From contig NC_133230.1 of assembly GCF_040436345.1 (NCBI RefSeq), positions 4,795,297 through 4,859,296 on the forward strand: a stretch of DNA of 64,000 nt, given 5' to 3'. Made by a program: the position numbers and the translations under genes. The notes below the pieces were generated by a model. That model was not told where the DNA came from. It made no database searches and worked only from the letters and a program-made list of their open reading frames with translations. Source of the DNA: Pagrus major. Taxonomy: Eukaryota > Chordata > Actinopteri > Spariformes > Sparidae. Position 1 is the first letter of the stretch. Each line of letters starts with the position of its first letter. Positions 1-12,100 of this stretch are shown piece by piece.

Positions 1-210
1 CGCCTCCCCTAACCTTCCCTCTCCTCCCTCCTCCCCTCCCCTCTGTCTCATTCCCCCCCCTTTTCTCACTCTGCTCATTGTGATTTGTCAGCTTGGCCAA
101 TGCCCTGCTCCAGCATTACATCACTGTGCACCCTCCTCCCTCTCTCTCTCTCTCTCTCTTGCTCTCCCTCCTCCCCTTGCTAGCTGCTGCTGCTCACCCA
201 CTCATGACCA
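1..210. promoter_or_regulatory. Possible promoter-like pyrimidine/purine-skewed block
   Basis: The plus strand is strongly pyrimidine-rich (CCTCCC and CT runs at 1-60 and 128-175) and so GA-rich on the minus strand. It contains a CCAAT-type motif (TTGGCCAATG, about 93-102) and a CRE-like ATTACATCA at about 115-123. Such blocks are common in promoters. Dynactin p150 genes are known to have an internal promoter for a shorter p135 form, and this block lies inside the presumed dctn1 gene. I found no first exon with a clean donor here, so the assignment is only a suggestion. Confidence 0.2.
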
Positions 211-1039
211 CCTCAACCACAGACAGACAGGGAGGGATGGGTGAGACTGAGCAGTGACGGGGGACAGACAGAGGAGAGGATGTGAGACGGAGGAGGGCGG
301 GGCTGTTCACGGAGGTGAGAGGGGGAAAATGATGCAAGCCTCTCTTGTCTCCTAGCAACACTCCCATAACCCTCCTCCTCTGGGTTCATTAAAATGAGAC
401 AAAAACAATGAGGGCGAGGAAACACCTGATCTGTTTTTACAAACTGTATGAAGGTATACCATGCCGCTTTTCCTCCCAAATGTACAGAGGATTCACTTTT
501 GATTAATTCAATTCAATATATCTGTTGATGCATCTTACCCAAATGTTATCTTTCTGTTGTCCTAGCCTGTTTATATTGTTTGTATTTGTTGTTGTAACTA
601 TTGTATTTGATTCTTTTTGACCTTTAATCAACCATTGTTTAAGCAGTCCACTGGAAAATGCCTTGTGCATAATCTGGAGCCGTCAGAGATATTTCCTTAA
701 AGTGAATAATTCTAGCCAGCCAGCCCAAAACCACAGTATTTTGGGTAAACAAAACAAGGTTTGAGGTGGCAAACACCTGAAGACGCACTGATGTACCATG
801 CTGTTCCTCGCTAGCCAATTTATTCATCTTAGCGAGTGTGCGTACAGTACAAAGATTTATTGATGGTGGATGATGTCAGGATATTATTGGTTCAAAATGG
901 TCATATTTTGTTTTACAGTACGAAAACATGATTAGATTTTGTTATAAGAATGCAAAGAAATTGATTTTTGTAATTTCTTTTGCATAATATGACATGGGGT
1001 TATGATCTGACACGCTTGAAAAGGTATTTTCTATTTCAT

Positions 1040-1115
1040 CTGGACTGTAATGCAGCTGTTTTTACAGGCTGAGTAGTGCCTCTCCTGGAATCAGTGGAGT
1101 GCCCCTTTAAATCCA
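1040..1115. repeat. Dispersed repeat fragment (GGGGCACTCCAC family)
   Basis: The stretch ending GTGGAGTGCCCCTTTAAAT is matched in inverse orientation by TTTAAAGGGGCACTCCAC at about 11,894-11,911. I recognise this unit as a repeat widespread in percomorph fish. No coding capacity is seen. Confidence 0.45.
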
Positions 1116-4100
1116 ATATGGCCTTGAAGCTCGTGGATTCGCAACATTACCCACAATGGCTTAATACAACCAGTGATCACAAGCACTGTATTGGCCTGTA
1201 AATGATACTGGAGTGCCATTTCATTTCACTTCATTACTCATGTATTATACTACTGGGATCACTGAAAAATCTGCAGGTCTGGAACTACAGCAACATCTCT
1301 TATGCATGCATCTGTAAATATCCTCATACTGCCTATTCCCAACAGTCATATTTGTTCTACACAGGTTACTTCTTCTCATAATGGAGAACAAATCCTTGCA
1401 AAATGGGTTGTAGGGATTTCCCAACCATTATACGGCTTAGACGCAGTTCCCAGGCTGGTTTGAGCACCTCCTAAAATCAATGTGGAGAGCATCAAGTAAT
1501 GAGTTTTCCCAGATCTAATGGTTGTAGTTGGTCCCCCGTGGAATTTTGGGTGTTGTTTGATAATAATAGTTCAAAATGAATGTAAAATATCTTTTTTCTT
1601 CTTCTCAATAAAATGTAAGCCTCAAGCTTTAGACGTAACACCGATTGTAGCGAAATTAGTTTTTAGTGTAAAAGTGATTTAATAGGTCGATTCCTTCCTT
1701 AACAGCCGAGAGACGTTTGAGTAGCTATCATAATATCTTCCTCAGCTCCACTAATCTCCTCCTCTTCACCAGAAGCTCAGCAGGAAGCGGAGAGCGATGT
1801 AAGAGGATTAATTCAGTGGGGGATACTCCGATTAGCTGTGAGCTTTAAACCTGAAAACACTTCTACATTGTGGGCATGAGAATTGGCTGAAGTGTTTTGA
1901 GATTGATGTGATGAAACTAAATGAGGCTTACGTCACAGTGAATACAGACTCTGTAGTGTTTGAGTATTAAGGAACTGAAAATAGATTATTATGTGAAAGA
2001 GAGAGGCAGAACTTAAGATTCCTGGTTCCTGAACCAGAGAGTAAAACTGTTTACGCGTATCCATTACAGAGCAGCGAAGGGAAATCTGTCCTGTTGAAAT
2101 ATTAAACATCTTTCTGTGTAATCCCTTGACTTTCTCTCGAGCACACAGATACACTAAGTGCTGCTCTGAGAGGACCCCTGAAGTGATGGTAGTGAGGCGG
2201 ACAGACAGAGAGGATGATGGGATGGGTGGATCAAGTTCCTGCTTTCCCAGCACACACAGGGAGGAATCGCTGCGTCTGAGGTCACTGCTCTGCAGCCTCC
2301 AGCAGGACACAAAGAGGATAAAATTACTGCCCAGGAAGCATCAACGCAGCAGAACCCAACACGCTCTGCTAGTACTGCCCTGAGCAAAAACAGTCTCTGT
2401 TATTATAATATATGACTATAGAAAGATGTGATCTCATAGGACAGCAGCACAAGAATAAAAATGAAAGTTTATTATTGATCGTTATGTTACTTGCACTCTG
2501 CATGTGCGTAATCTCCACTGAGGATGAGGGAGTATATCGTCATACTTATAGCTTAGTGCTCCAGGGCCCCAACAGAGCAATATACACGTCTATTTAACTC
2601 TATACCCTGAGGCTTTGACCAGATGATGTAACTTTTTAGAAATCCCATCATCCTCTCTGTCTGCTCGTCCCATTTTTGATGTTTCAGTTAGTGATTCACT
2701 CGCTTTAATTCTCTCTAAACATACTGCATGCTCATCCATATCACCTTTAACTAAGTCTCTAAGGACATTTTTTTGCCCTGGGTTTCCATTAAGATATGTC
2801 GAGGTTTCTGGGGGTGTGCAGTCTGACAAAAAGGCTCAAGGCACTCAGGGCTAAAGAAAAGCATTGTCGCCTCCTCTGCATGGTCCTGAGGATGAAAAAA
2901 AAAATACATTTTTTTTTTTTTTTACAGTTAAAGGGCAACTGCTTAATATCAGTCCCCACTGATGTTGAAATGAAACCTACTCACTTGCTTATTTATTCAT
3001 TTATCATTGAAGACTTTGGGGGGAAAAGACAGCGTGTCCTTTTTCTTTAGACGCTTAGGGGAAGGCTGAAATTGAAATCTGGACACTAAACTGCTGTTTT
3101 TTGGGTCCTATGACCTTCAGTTGGAGGACTAGTAGGTGTAGACTCAATTTCTATTACAACTATGAACTATTACATTTAGTATTTCATGTTATTCATACCT
3201 TCAGTTAATCTCTACAAGTACATTTCTGTCTTGTCTGCATCCTCTATTCCCTGCACATTCCTCAGTTAAATCTCAGAAGTGAAATAAAGAATATTCAAGC
3301 TTCCTGTTCGAGACTAAACTGAGCTCTCAGTGTTAAAAGTCAGTCTGCTGAGGAGTAGCTGCAGAACAGGAGACGATAAAGTAGAACCGAGCTGACAGGA
3401 AATCCATACTCTGCAGGTCTGTTCTCTGCAGGCGGGAGGGCGGCTGATTTCACCTCCGTCACAGTCTGACATTTTCGAGACAGCGCAGCAGAGGAACGCC
3501 TGCATGTATGACTCAGCGGAGGGTGATTATTAAAGAGCACTGGACCTCGTGATGAATCCCCGAGTGGCACAGCATAAAATGTTAAAGTCACTATATATTA
3601 AATCATATTGTCATTTTATTCTGTCGCCTTCTTGTTTAGATGCATGTTCAGCTGGAATAAGATATTGTGGCTGGACATGTAAAGTTGGCTGTATGTACTA
3701 TGTATTCAGATCTGTTAGGTTGAGGCATTCTTTGATGGTTAAAACTTGTCATCTTCTCAACAAAAGTAACGAAAAAACTGAGAGTAGAAGGGTTTGAAGA
3801 GAGTTTTTATTCCAGTAGTTTTATTCCATCCAAGCACAAAGGCCTCAGACTTGACTTTATCATCAATTAATCTCAAGATGAACGGAAATGGGAAGTTTAT
3901 TTTAGCGGCCATCAGCCTTTAATGAAATTATAGCGATGAGTCGAGTTGATTATACGAAACCAAATCGCTTTTATTGACTTAACAAGCGTAGCATCTACAC
4001 AAATACGGTATGTACCTTTAAATTTGGTTTGTAATAAAACCAATAAACTCTAAGAAGAAGAAGGAAAGAAGAACAACAGGAAATTGCTGTTCCTGGGTAG

Positions 4101-4144
4101 AGTCAGAAACTTCTACGAACTTCTTTTCAAAATACAAACATTTT

Positions 4145-4305
4145 ATAAGGTCACAGTGACCCTTGACCACCGAATTCAAAACAGTTCAACCTTGAGTCTA
4201 AGTGGACATTTGTGCCAAATTTGAAGAAATTCACTCACTGTCATTCTAAGATGGACGGACAACCCAAAAACATAATGCCTGCAGCTATCGGTGGCACAGA
4301 AATCA
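4145..4305 (+). repeat. Dispersed teleost repeat (GTGGACATTTGTGCCAAAT family)
   Basis: The order of motifs is CACAGTGACCCTTGACC, then AGTGGACATTTGTGCCA, then AATTTGAAGAAATTC, then ATGGACGGACAACCC, then ATAATGCCTGCAGCTATCG. This series is familiar from many percomorph genomic sequences as an interspersed non-autonomous repeat. The 69-residue open frame over it is not a gene. Confidence 0.6.
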
Positions 4306-5804
4306 ACAAATTCTCACAATTTGGGAGGCAGGAAATAGAAAATGACCTAAACAGTCAGAAATCAAAATTGATGACCTCAAACCAGCCCTACTGCTTTCAC
4401 CACTCTTACACCAGTACATAATTTTACTCTACAGATGTGAAATTGCAGAGGAAACAAGAGTTAAATAGCGACCAACACTGCCAAAAAATGAAGCCAATTG
4501 ACGAGTACCTTCAGCTGCAGCTTCTGGTCTTTCAATATAATCTCCTAAAACCTCTGAACATCCCCTAACCCTTCAAAAACTCTTCGTTTATGATATCAAG
4601 AGGAACTTTTTCTCATAAAACCTGATTACTGGATTTGTGCTCCTACAATATATAACCACTAAAACAACAGTTTTCCTTGAGGCTCTTGGGATTTTGAGTT
4701 TAAAAAGAGGATAACTTGGCACTGATCATTAAACGTGCATCAGTACGACACAATCGGCTGCCAGAATCATTTGACTTCAACATGCTTTAAATGCACAGAA
4801 AGCAGACAAACACAGAAACATACACCTTGAGCCACAGAGCTGCACCGACGCAAACAGACCGGAGCACAGAGCACGGTGAGGTCAGATGACAGGAAGTGGG
4901 CGTGGCACGATGACGGACAGACACAGGTGTCACCTCTCGCTCTTCTCACGTAAACACAGGGGATGGCGATGCGGTGAGCTGAGAGGAATCATGGGTAAAT
5001 GAGGGATGAGGCCCTGTTGCCATGCAGCAGCGAGGCCATTCAGAGCCACGGATACTACGATCATCGTCATAACATTACCACTGTACCGAGGTTAGAGAAA
5101 CATGCAGCACCTTTTTAGGCTTCACTCCTCGCTGCGTGGTCGGAGGAAAGAAGGGAAGGAAGTGAGGAAGGATAGTAGGGAGGGTGGAGGTTAAAGGTCA
5201 AGAGTTGTCAGAGGCATGCTGGAGGTGACGGTGGCTGTAGTGAGACGGTGCTCTTCAAAGACCTCAGTCAAATACACAGTACACATATTTTCACAAACAC
5301 ATCTTCACTTTCACACACACATCTCTTCATTCAGTTGATTCTCACACACACTGCACATAAAAAATCCTGTTAAATATGAGTCAAACATGACTGATGTGTT
5401 ATTAAAATAGTGTCTCTCTTCACAGTGATTACATTAAAATATAGTAATATGACACACATTCCATTTGTGTTGCATATATTTGTTTTTATTAAGAGCTCAG
5501 TTTTGAGTTTTTATAGACTTTTGGGAATTTTGTGTCATTGCATCCATGGGCACAACTGCAAAACTGCTAGACCTAATATTCTGAATTATATCTTTGCATT
5601 TTTCTCAAAAATATAAATAATTTGTGGCTGTACAGCCAGATTCATAAAGCTATAATAGAGCCATTATAGATTAATAACAGGGGAATATTCCCATACGTTT
5701 ATTTATGTTAAAATGATCTCAGGGGAGCTCCTCCATTTGTGTCACTTAATAAATAATCTGTCTGGGTAGCACAACACACAGCTACTTTATTTATGAGTAA
5801 ACAT

Positions 5805-5817
5805 CGCCCTCTGCTGG
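5805..5817 (-). promoter_or_regulatory. CTCF-like core motif
   Basis: Read on the minus strand the 13 bases are CCAGCAGAGGGCG, which fits the vertebrate CTCF core consensus CCASYAGRKGGCR at every position. It lies in the presumed dctn1 intron, in otherwise AT-rich sequence. Occupancy cannot be judged from sequence. The same short motif also occurs in some SINE-type repeats. Confidence 0.35.
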
Positions 5818-8091
5818 TCAGAAAGGAAAACAGATGCTTTGGCTCAAGATTTAAGATCTGATTTGGTGCAACACAACTTGTCAAACTTGGTAAACTAATT
5901 TTTAGGGATTATTTACAAAAAAAATATCTGTTTTCATATATCTGAAATCTGTTTTTGATTATGTTGGAAGGCAATGTGAAATAGGAAAAAGGAGTTTATG
6001 ATCTCTAGATTCTACATAGTTTATAATATTTAGCTATATTTTTATATTTCTCCTTTGTGCTGTAAATTACTACCTCTAAGCTGCATACTGTCAGTGTGCC
6101 ACAGACTAAAAGTACTGTTCATTTTATGCATAGATAGATTTTTGTTAAATCTCTTTTAGACTGAATAAAACACACTATCGAGCCAAGTAAGTGTGACTTA
6201 CTCCTAAAAAATACTAAAAACAAATATCCATAAACTCATGTGAGGGCTACCAAGCATCTTTCCACACAGTTACTACAACACAACCTGTTAAAAAAGGAAG
6301 ATTTGTTTTGAAAAAGTCAGTCAGAAATGAATCAACTCTCACTGTTGGAAGAGGCTGAAAAATCGGAGCAGGTGTGGTGTTATTTCCTCCAACAGGAACA
6401 CACTGGGTTTACTTTAGATAACACAGAGTTTGTGTGTCTGTGTGTGTGCAGGTATGTGAGTTTGAGTGGATCCGTTTGTGAGTCCAGGTGTGTGCTGCCG
6501 TATCTGCTCCTGACTTCCTGCAGGGGAACTTTCTCTGTCGCGGTGCAGTGTTATCTGCTATCTGACTCACCAGTTTAGTGGACTTGGGCGTCTCCAGGAT
6601 CTCTGAAGTGATAAAAAGGACAAATAAAGAAAGTGAGAGGCCAGCTGTCATATTAAATCAGTGTTTACCGTCTTTTACAAGGTATAAAGTCCCACAAAGA
6701 TCCTGTTGCACATTAGAGTCAACACTGACACACAGCTGCAGGAACTGTGCTGCTGAAACACCACAATCACGTCTCTAAAATTAGTTTCTCTGTGTCCATT
6801 TTCTCCCTTCAGATGAAAATAGAGGACAGTAGCTGTTACTTGTGTGTTGGTGATTTCAGTATTTACACCCCTTTACTTTTATCTGATGGTGATTTAACAT
6901 GTCGGTTTTATGTGTGAATGAACGCCCTGGTCAACTTTACGCCTACGCACGACAACAATCTTTTCACATTACTTTCAACAAGGCACACGTCTGAACTGAC
7001 TGCCTTCAAATTGATGCAAAGACTGCAGCAGCACAAGGTTAAACATGCAGAGAGAGAAGATTACTATAATAAATGTATTATCTAAATGTCCTTGCACTCC
7101 CTGTTATGCCAACTACAGATTAATAAATGAATGACCGTCAAGCAAAACATTTTACATACAGCATCACAGTCACAGCTAAAAAAAGAAAACAGAAGACAGT
7201 GTTCATCATTATAATTAACAAGTGTTCGGTGAACATTGTGGCTCTTTCTATAAATGTGCTGTCATGTCTAAACTGACTTACAAAAGTTACCTTTGTCTGA
7301 GAGGCATCACTTTAACTGGAAGATGAAGCAAGAAATGTTACATATTCCATGTCTGAAATTGGCTTCATTGTGCCTCTGGAGACGAGCATCAACTGGAAAA
7401 AATACCACTTCGATAATTACTAAAAAAAACAATGAATAGAAAGTGTTTCATGCTTGAAGTAGGGAGAAAAAACTGCCAATGAAACAAGTGAATATTGTAT
7501 AAAAACAAGCCCCTATATCTCACAAAAATATGACCTTCTAAGTGTTTGTGTCTTATATAAAGTACATCAAGATATTTTGACTGGAAATTATACTTGTTGA
7601 GACATTTTTGCAATCATTTTTCTATCTTTATTTTGGTGCAGGGCAGCATTTACAGCAACCCCTGCGTCACGAGAACCCTCCTCCGTGTTGTGGCTTTTAA
7701 ATCTTTAATATGAAAGAAACATCTCTCATCTACGGTCTCATTTTTGTTGCCTGCTACTGAAACATCAACAACACCACAATTAAGTGCTAAGTGTGTAAAC
7801 ACTTTTTAACATTCTGCACCAGGAAGTGGACGATACTAAACCGAATACAATGCACCAGACGCCGCCACCACCCCCCTATTTGATGTAGCAGAAGTGAGGC
7901 GTAACCATGGAAACAGAGTGCAGCTCCATCCTCCAGAGGATAAAACATATTAGTGACCAGATGTGGAAAAAATAGGCAATTTATTTTCTTTAGTTGAAAG
8001 TAGAGAGAGGACAATGATTCAATACATCTTTAAACGTCTCTTAAAAATTGAGTACTAAGTCAGAAGCTTTTCTGGGGCTTCCCTTAGCAGA

Positions 8092-8120
8092 TGAGATGAT
8101 GATGATGATGATGTTATGAT
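8092..8120. repeat. GAT trinucleotide microsatellite
   Basis: Short, mostly perfect GAT repeat (GATGATGATG type) in presumed dctn1 intronic sequence. Confidence 0.7.
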
Positions 8121-9056
8121 GAAAAGCTCCAGCTATTAACGGCCCCCGTAATGGGACTGTTTTGTCAGCTGGTCTGAATCTCTCATGATTACTGTGACTT
8201 TGTTCTGCAGCCCTGTGTTGAAAGTGAATTAAGATGTTGCTGGCAGTTCTTCCCGAATCATCTTAAATACTTGATGTGTTGTTGTTAAGTCTGACATTTA
8301 CAGATCATGAGCTGGTAGACGCTTCTGCCCCGAGAGCTTTACTGGAGCAACAGAGGGATTCAAACCCACAACTTTGGCAGTGATGGTGCCACACTCTGCT
8401 TGATCAGTGACTCATCATGACCAAAATAAAACCATAGGGTGTCCTTGTAATGAGATATTTACTGAAACTTGAGCAGAAACTCGAAACCACAGTGATTAAC
8501 AGTGGGTGAGCAGGCGGGGTCACACTGCCTTGCTTATGCACTTATACACTGACACACAGATGCAGACAGAGCGGATGTGGTTAGTAAGTGTCATTTATGC
8601 TCAACGTCCATACTGTGGGCACTCTACACTCGTTTAGTCTGTATTTCTGCAGGTTTTGTGAAAGCTTACGGATAGGGACCAACAGAGCAGTACCTCTGCT
8701 AGTCATGGGGGGCAGTGCAGCTATGTAGGGAATAGTTCAAGCAAGACACGACCACAGGACAAGAGAAGAAGTTTTAAAAATGGCAGAACTTTTTGAGGAG
8801 AGGTTAGAGGAGTTTAACATCCGTATGATGTCACCTCGCCTGGGCAAAGAGACAAACAGTTCAAGGTCCATGCGATACCGATTGCTTTCAAATACCGCTG
8901 CATGTTTAGCACTCTGAGCATGCATGTCCCCTAGACAACTTCCATTTCAAGAAGGTCAATATCGACATGACTGCACTTTGTCTGAGCAAATTTCCCTTTT
9001 ATTTTGCTGGTCAAGCACCTCCAGAATACTAAAAAACTGAATGTGTGTGTTCTTGC

Positions 9057-9135
9057 CTCGTTTGGGAACCCTGCCAGTGCCGGGCTCAGGTGTCTCCGGA
9101 GACGTTGTGTCGGCCCCATCATCAACCAGCTGGAT
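9057..9135 (-). CDS. dctn1: dctn1 coding exon 3 with apparent GC donor
   Basis: The acceptor is CTGTCTCAG|ATCCAG. The exon encodes [18 protein letters not shown] and then GTGRVPKR, as in the linker after the CAP-Gly domain of vertebrate dynactin. The homologous boundary falls at AAACGAG followed by GCAAGA, so the intron would begin with GC, a known minor class. The next GT donor would add about 12 residues with no counterpart that I recall. Confidence 0.8.
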
Positions 9136-12100
9136 CTGAGACAGAGACACAGAAATAGGAAGAAAGACAGCCAGAGACATTTAGTCATTTCTTCCAAAAC
9201 ATCACAGGATCTGACTGCCAACTATCTTATTCATCAGCAGAGCTGGCAGGGAGCAGGCGACAGATGTTAAAGGGCAGCCACAAAAAAATTAAATTGACTT
9301 GTTTACTGATGTTCATTCAAATGTAGCACCCTCCAAATGAGTCGTGCACTTTCCATCTCCATAACAACCTTTACAAGTGGAGTGCAGGCTTAGTCAGCAT
9401 CAGACAGTCTTTTAGGCCAAGCGGGGGACATAATGAGGAGGATTAGCAATACGACGCCTAATCGATACTGAAGCTGACCTGTATGTGTCTGCACCTGCAC
9501 AGCTGGGTCACAGGTAGCATTAACACCATGAGGAAGTCACTCTAAGGGCTTGAACCGGGCATCTTACAGGTCAAAACCACAAATAAGAGCCGTCAAGTGC
9601 AAGTGATTTAAGATGTCACATCCACCACAATAAGAATTTTCTCTTTGGTACTTAAAATTCAAGAGTGGTCCAGGCCTGTTGCACAAGCCATTAACTGATA
9701 CCATTCCTCATAGCGTTAAACCCGTGTAGGAGTTTATATGATAAAAATAATACAAAGTGGAAAGTAATACATATTTTGTTCTGCGTATATCAGCAGGTCC
9801 CTGCACAGGGTAACATCCTCTGCTGCCTGTAATAAAATATATCCTCTTGTCCTTCGTATGAGTGTCATATTTGCTCTCATTTTTGTCATGAACTGCTTTT
9901 CTTTAGGAGGATGTTTTTGTATCGAACTTAAGAGCATTCTTACTTTGTTGTTGTCACAGTACTGTAATGACACAGCATTTACAGTACTAGTGATATTTTT
10001 ACATTGTTTCTGGTCCCCTTATATCACCAATTACACTGGCTACACGTGCTCTGTTTTTGTCTGCTGATTTCCTTTGCTTTTACTTTGACATTTTTGTGCA
10101 TGACACTTGCACACAAATGGAGCAGAGCATGTAGAGTCATACAGCGATTTGGGGGTGTCCACTGAGCCCCTTCCGGTTCCCTTCATGGGACTGTGATCCC
10201 TTTCCTAAGGACCCCATTTCAGAAGGGTTTGGATCTTGTTTGAACCGTGTTTGTCAGATGAAACGATGACTTTGAAGGTCAAAAATGTCGCAGTTTGTCA
10301 TAAAGATAGTAAGATAATCAGTGAACTCCATCTTTTCGCACATTATGCATCACCTTGGCATGAAAAAGCATTTTAAAAAAAGTTAAAGTCACAACAAGTC
10401 TGGTCACATTGACAGCTGCAGTTATGTGAAAGGAGAGTTAGTCAGTTCTGTGAGCTAGCTAACATACGGGACCAGATGTACAGGGTTTCAGTTACGGTAC
10501 AGTAGGTAAGTCAGTTTTAGGATAAGAAATGTTCTTGCAGGAGGTCCAAATAGGTTTAAATGGTGCACTGTGGAGATTTTTTGCTCCCGAACACACATGC
10601 ACACTGGTGATGTGACACACATTGCTGCCAATGGTTTTCACACTATTCCACTGATGGAAAGGTGGCGATAATGTGACAAGAAACGCTGCAATGTGCCAAG
10701 GACAACAAGGAAGAAGAAAACTGCTAGCTAGTTAACATGACAAGTGGGAGACGATTGCCTTCAGGGGCAACTTTCATTAAGCTGTTGTTGCCCCATGTGA
10801 AACCTGAAGTCACTGTTTACTGATCTTCTCCAAAACCTAACCAAGTATAGTTTTGTTGCCTGAACCTAACACATAGAACACGACCCTAGCCTCCTGCATG
10901 ACTTTCAAAGAGAGTTTTGGCAGAAAGGATTTCTGGCAAAAAGTCCCAAAGGCAAACTTCTCCCATAAGCATAAACACAGATGTAAACAATGCAAGATTT
11001 TATATACTTTGACATGTTGGCTACACAAAATGCATTGTGGTGGGTAACAGTGAATTTAAACATAACTTTTGTTTGTTTGCTGTAAAAGAAAACTCCACAA
11101 GAAACCTTGAACTCTTACTCCAAAGTGAGAAATCTGCCATTTCAAACAATTAAAACCCACCAATGATGTTCATTAAATGCTATGAAATTTAACCCAGGTC
11201 CCCCCAAAATAAGATTATTTTGCTTTCCTTCCTCTGGGATATATTCGACTTTCACCTCCAGGCTGCCACATGTAATCAGTGGCCACTGTATCACAGAGGG
11301 ATTCTATGCGGTATTTTCTGGGAGAAAATAATAAAGTTGTTTTGATCCAAAACAACCGAGCATGCAGCCTGAAGCAGAAGAAAAATGCTGGCACCATTGA
11401 GACAGCAGAGGAAAACATCAACCCCCACACAGACACATGCATCACATAACAAGAAAAACAAAATGTCAAACATCTTACAAAATAAGAAACAATAGATAAA
11501 TGGTGGAAAATACTGTATCATTATCTGCTTTAAGTTTCTAGCACTGGACAAGTTGTAACTGTAGTTACCTGTGATTGTCTCACAAATATCCCACGATTCT
11601 CCTCGCAGGTAAAGTAACGTTTGCCCTGCACGGTGCCGTCGTTCTTGCCTTTGGCCTCGTCCAGGATGACTCCCACCCACTTTCCTGAGGCGAAGAGCGT
11701 GTTGCCGATGTAAGCAACCGTGCCGCGCTGCCCCTTCCCGATCACCTCCACCAGGGAGCCCACTTTGACGGGCCGCCCGCCCCCGTCCGAGCTCATCCTG
11801 CTGCTGCCGCTGCTGGTGGTCTGAGTGGGACAAAGGAAAACACAGACAGAGAGTTGGACTTTTAAAATAGGAACTCATATTCATATCAAAACATTTAAAG
11901 GGGCACTCCACTAAATATACATATCAGTGTAGGTGTCAATGTAGGAGTACTTCTCAGCCTGTTGTATAATGTCTTCTGTGGCTCTGGAGGAGTCCTGTCT
12001 GAAAGTCTGATGATGATGTCATCAGGGTAGTCTCACCTTGGGCTTGGTGACTTCAAAGAAAGCCTGAGTTACAAACTGGAGGAGTTGAGTTTGAAAGGCG

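Larger units (their letters stand above)
211..9056. other. Presumed dctn1 intronic sequence; no exon recognised
   Basis: This 8.8 kb lies downstream (in transcript sense) of dctn1 exon 3 and must hold intron and possibly short exons of the basic/Pro-Thr-rich segment that follows the CAP-Gly domain. I searched by eye for a minus-strand KTTTRRPK-like exon and found nothing convincing. The region holds a dispersed repeat at about 1,040-1,115, a second at about 4,145-4,305, A/T homopolymers near 2,894-2,922, a GAT microsatellite near 8,092-8,120 and a CTCF-like site at 5,805-5,817. The open frames here are short and show no family resemblance. Confidence 0.55.

Noticed and set aside
30-60. Minus-strand ATGAGACAG (MRQ), which recalls the start of the mammalian dynactin p135 form
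   Set aside because: No GT donor follows CAG, and the downstream sequence is a GA-rich tract. Three residues are too few to claim an exon.
7670-7700. Minus-strand reading ATTRRRV (ACA ACA CGG AGG AGG), resembling the TTTRRPK micro-exon of dctn1
   Set aside because: The Pro-Lys ending is missing, there is no good acceptor before it, and no donor at the expected place. A six-residue resemblance is within chance over 9 kb.
11291-11911. 206-codon minus-strand frame across the dctn1 CAP-Gly exon
   Set aside because: It is in a shifted frame relative to the CAP-Gly coding frame and runs into intron. It is a shadow.
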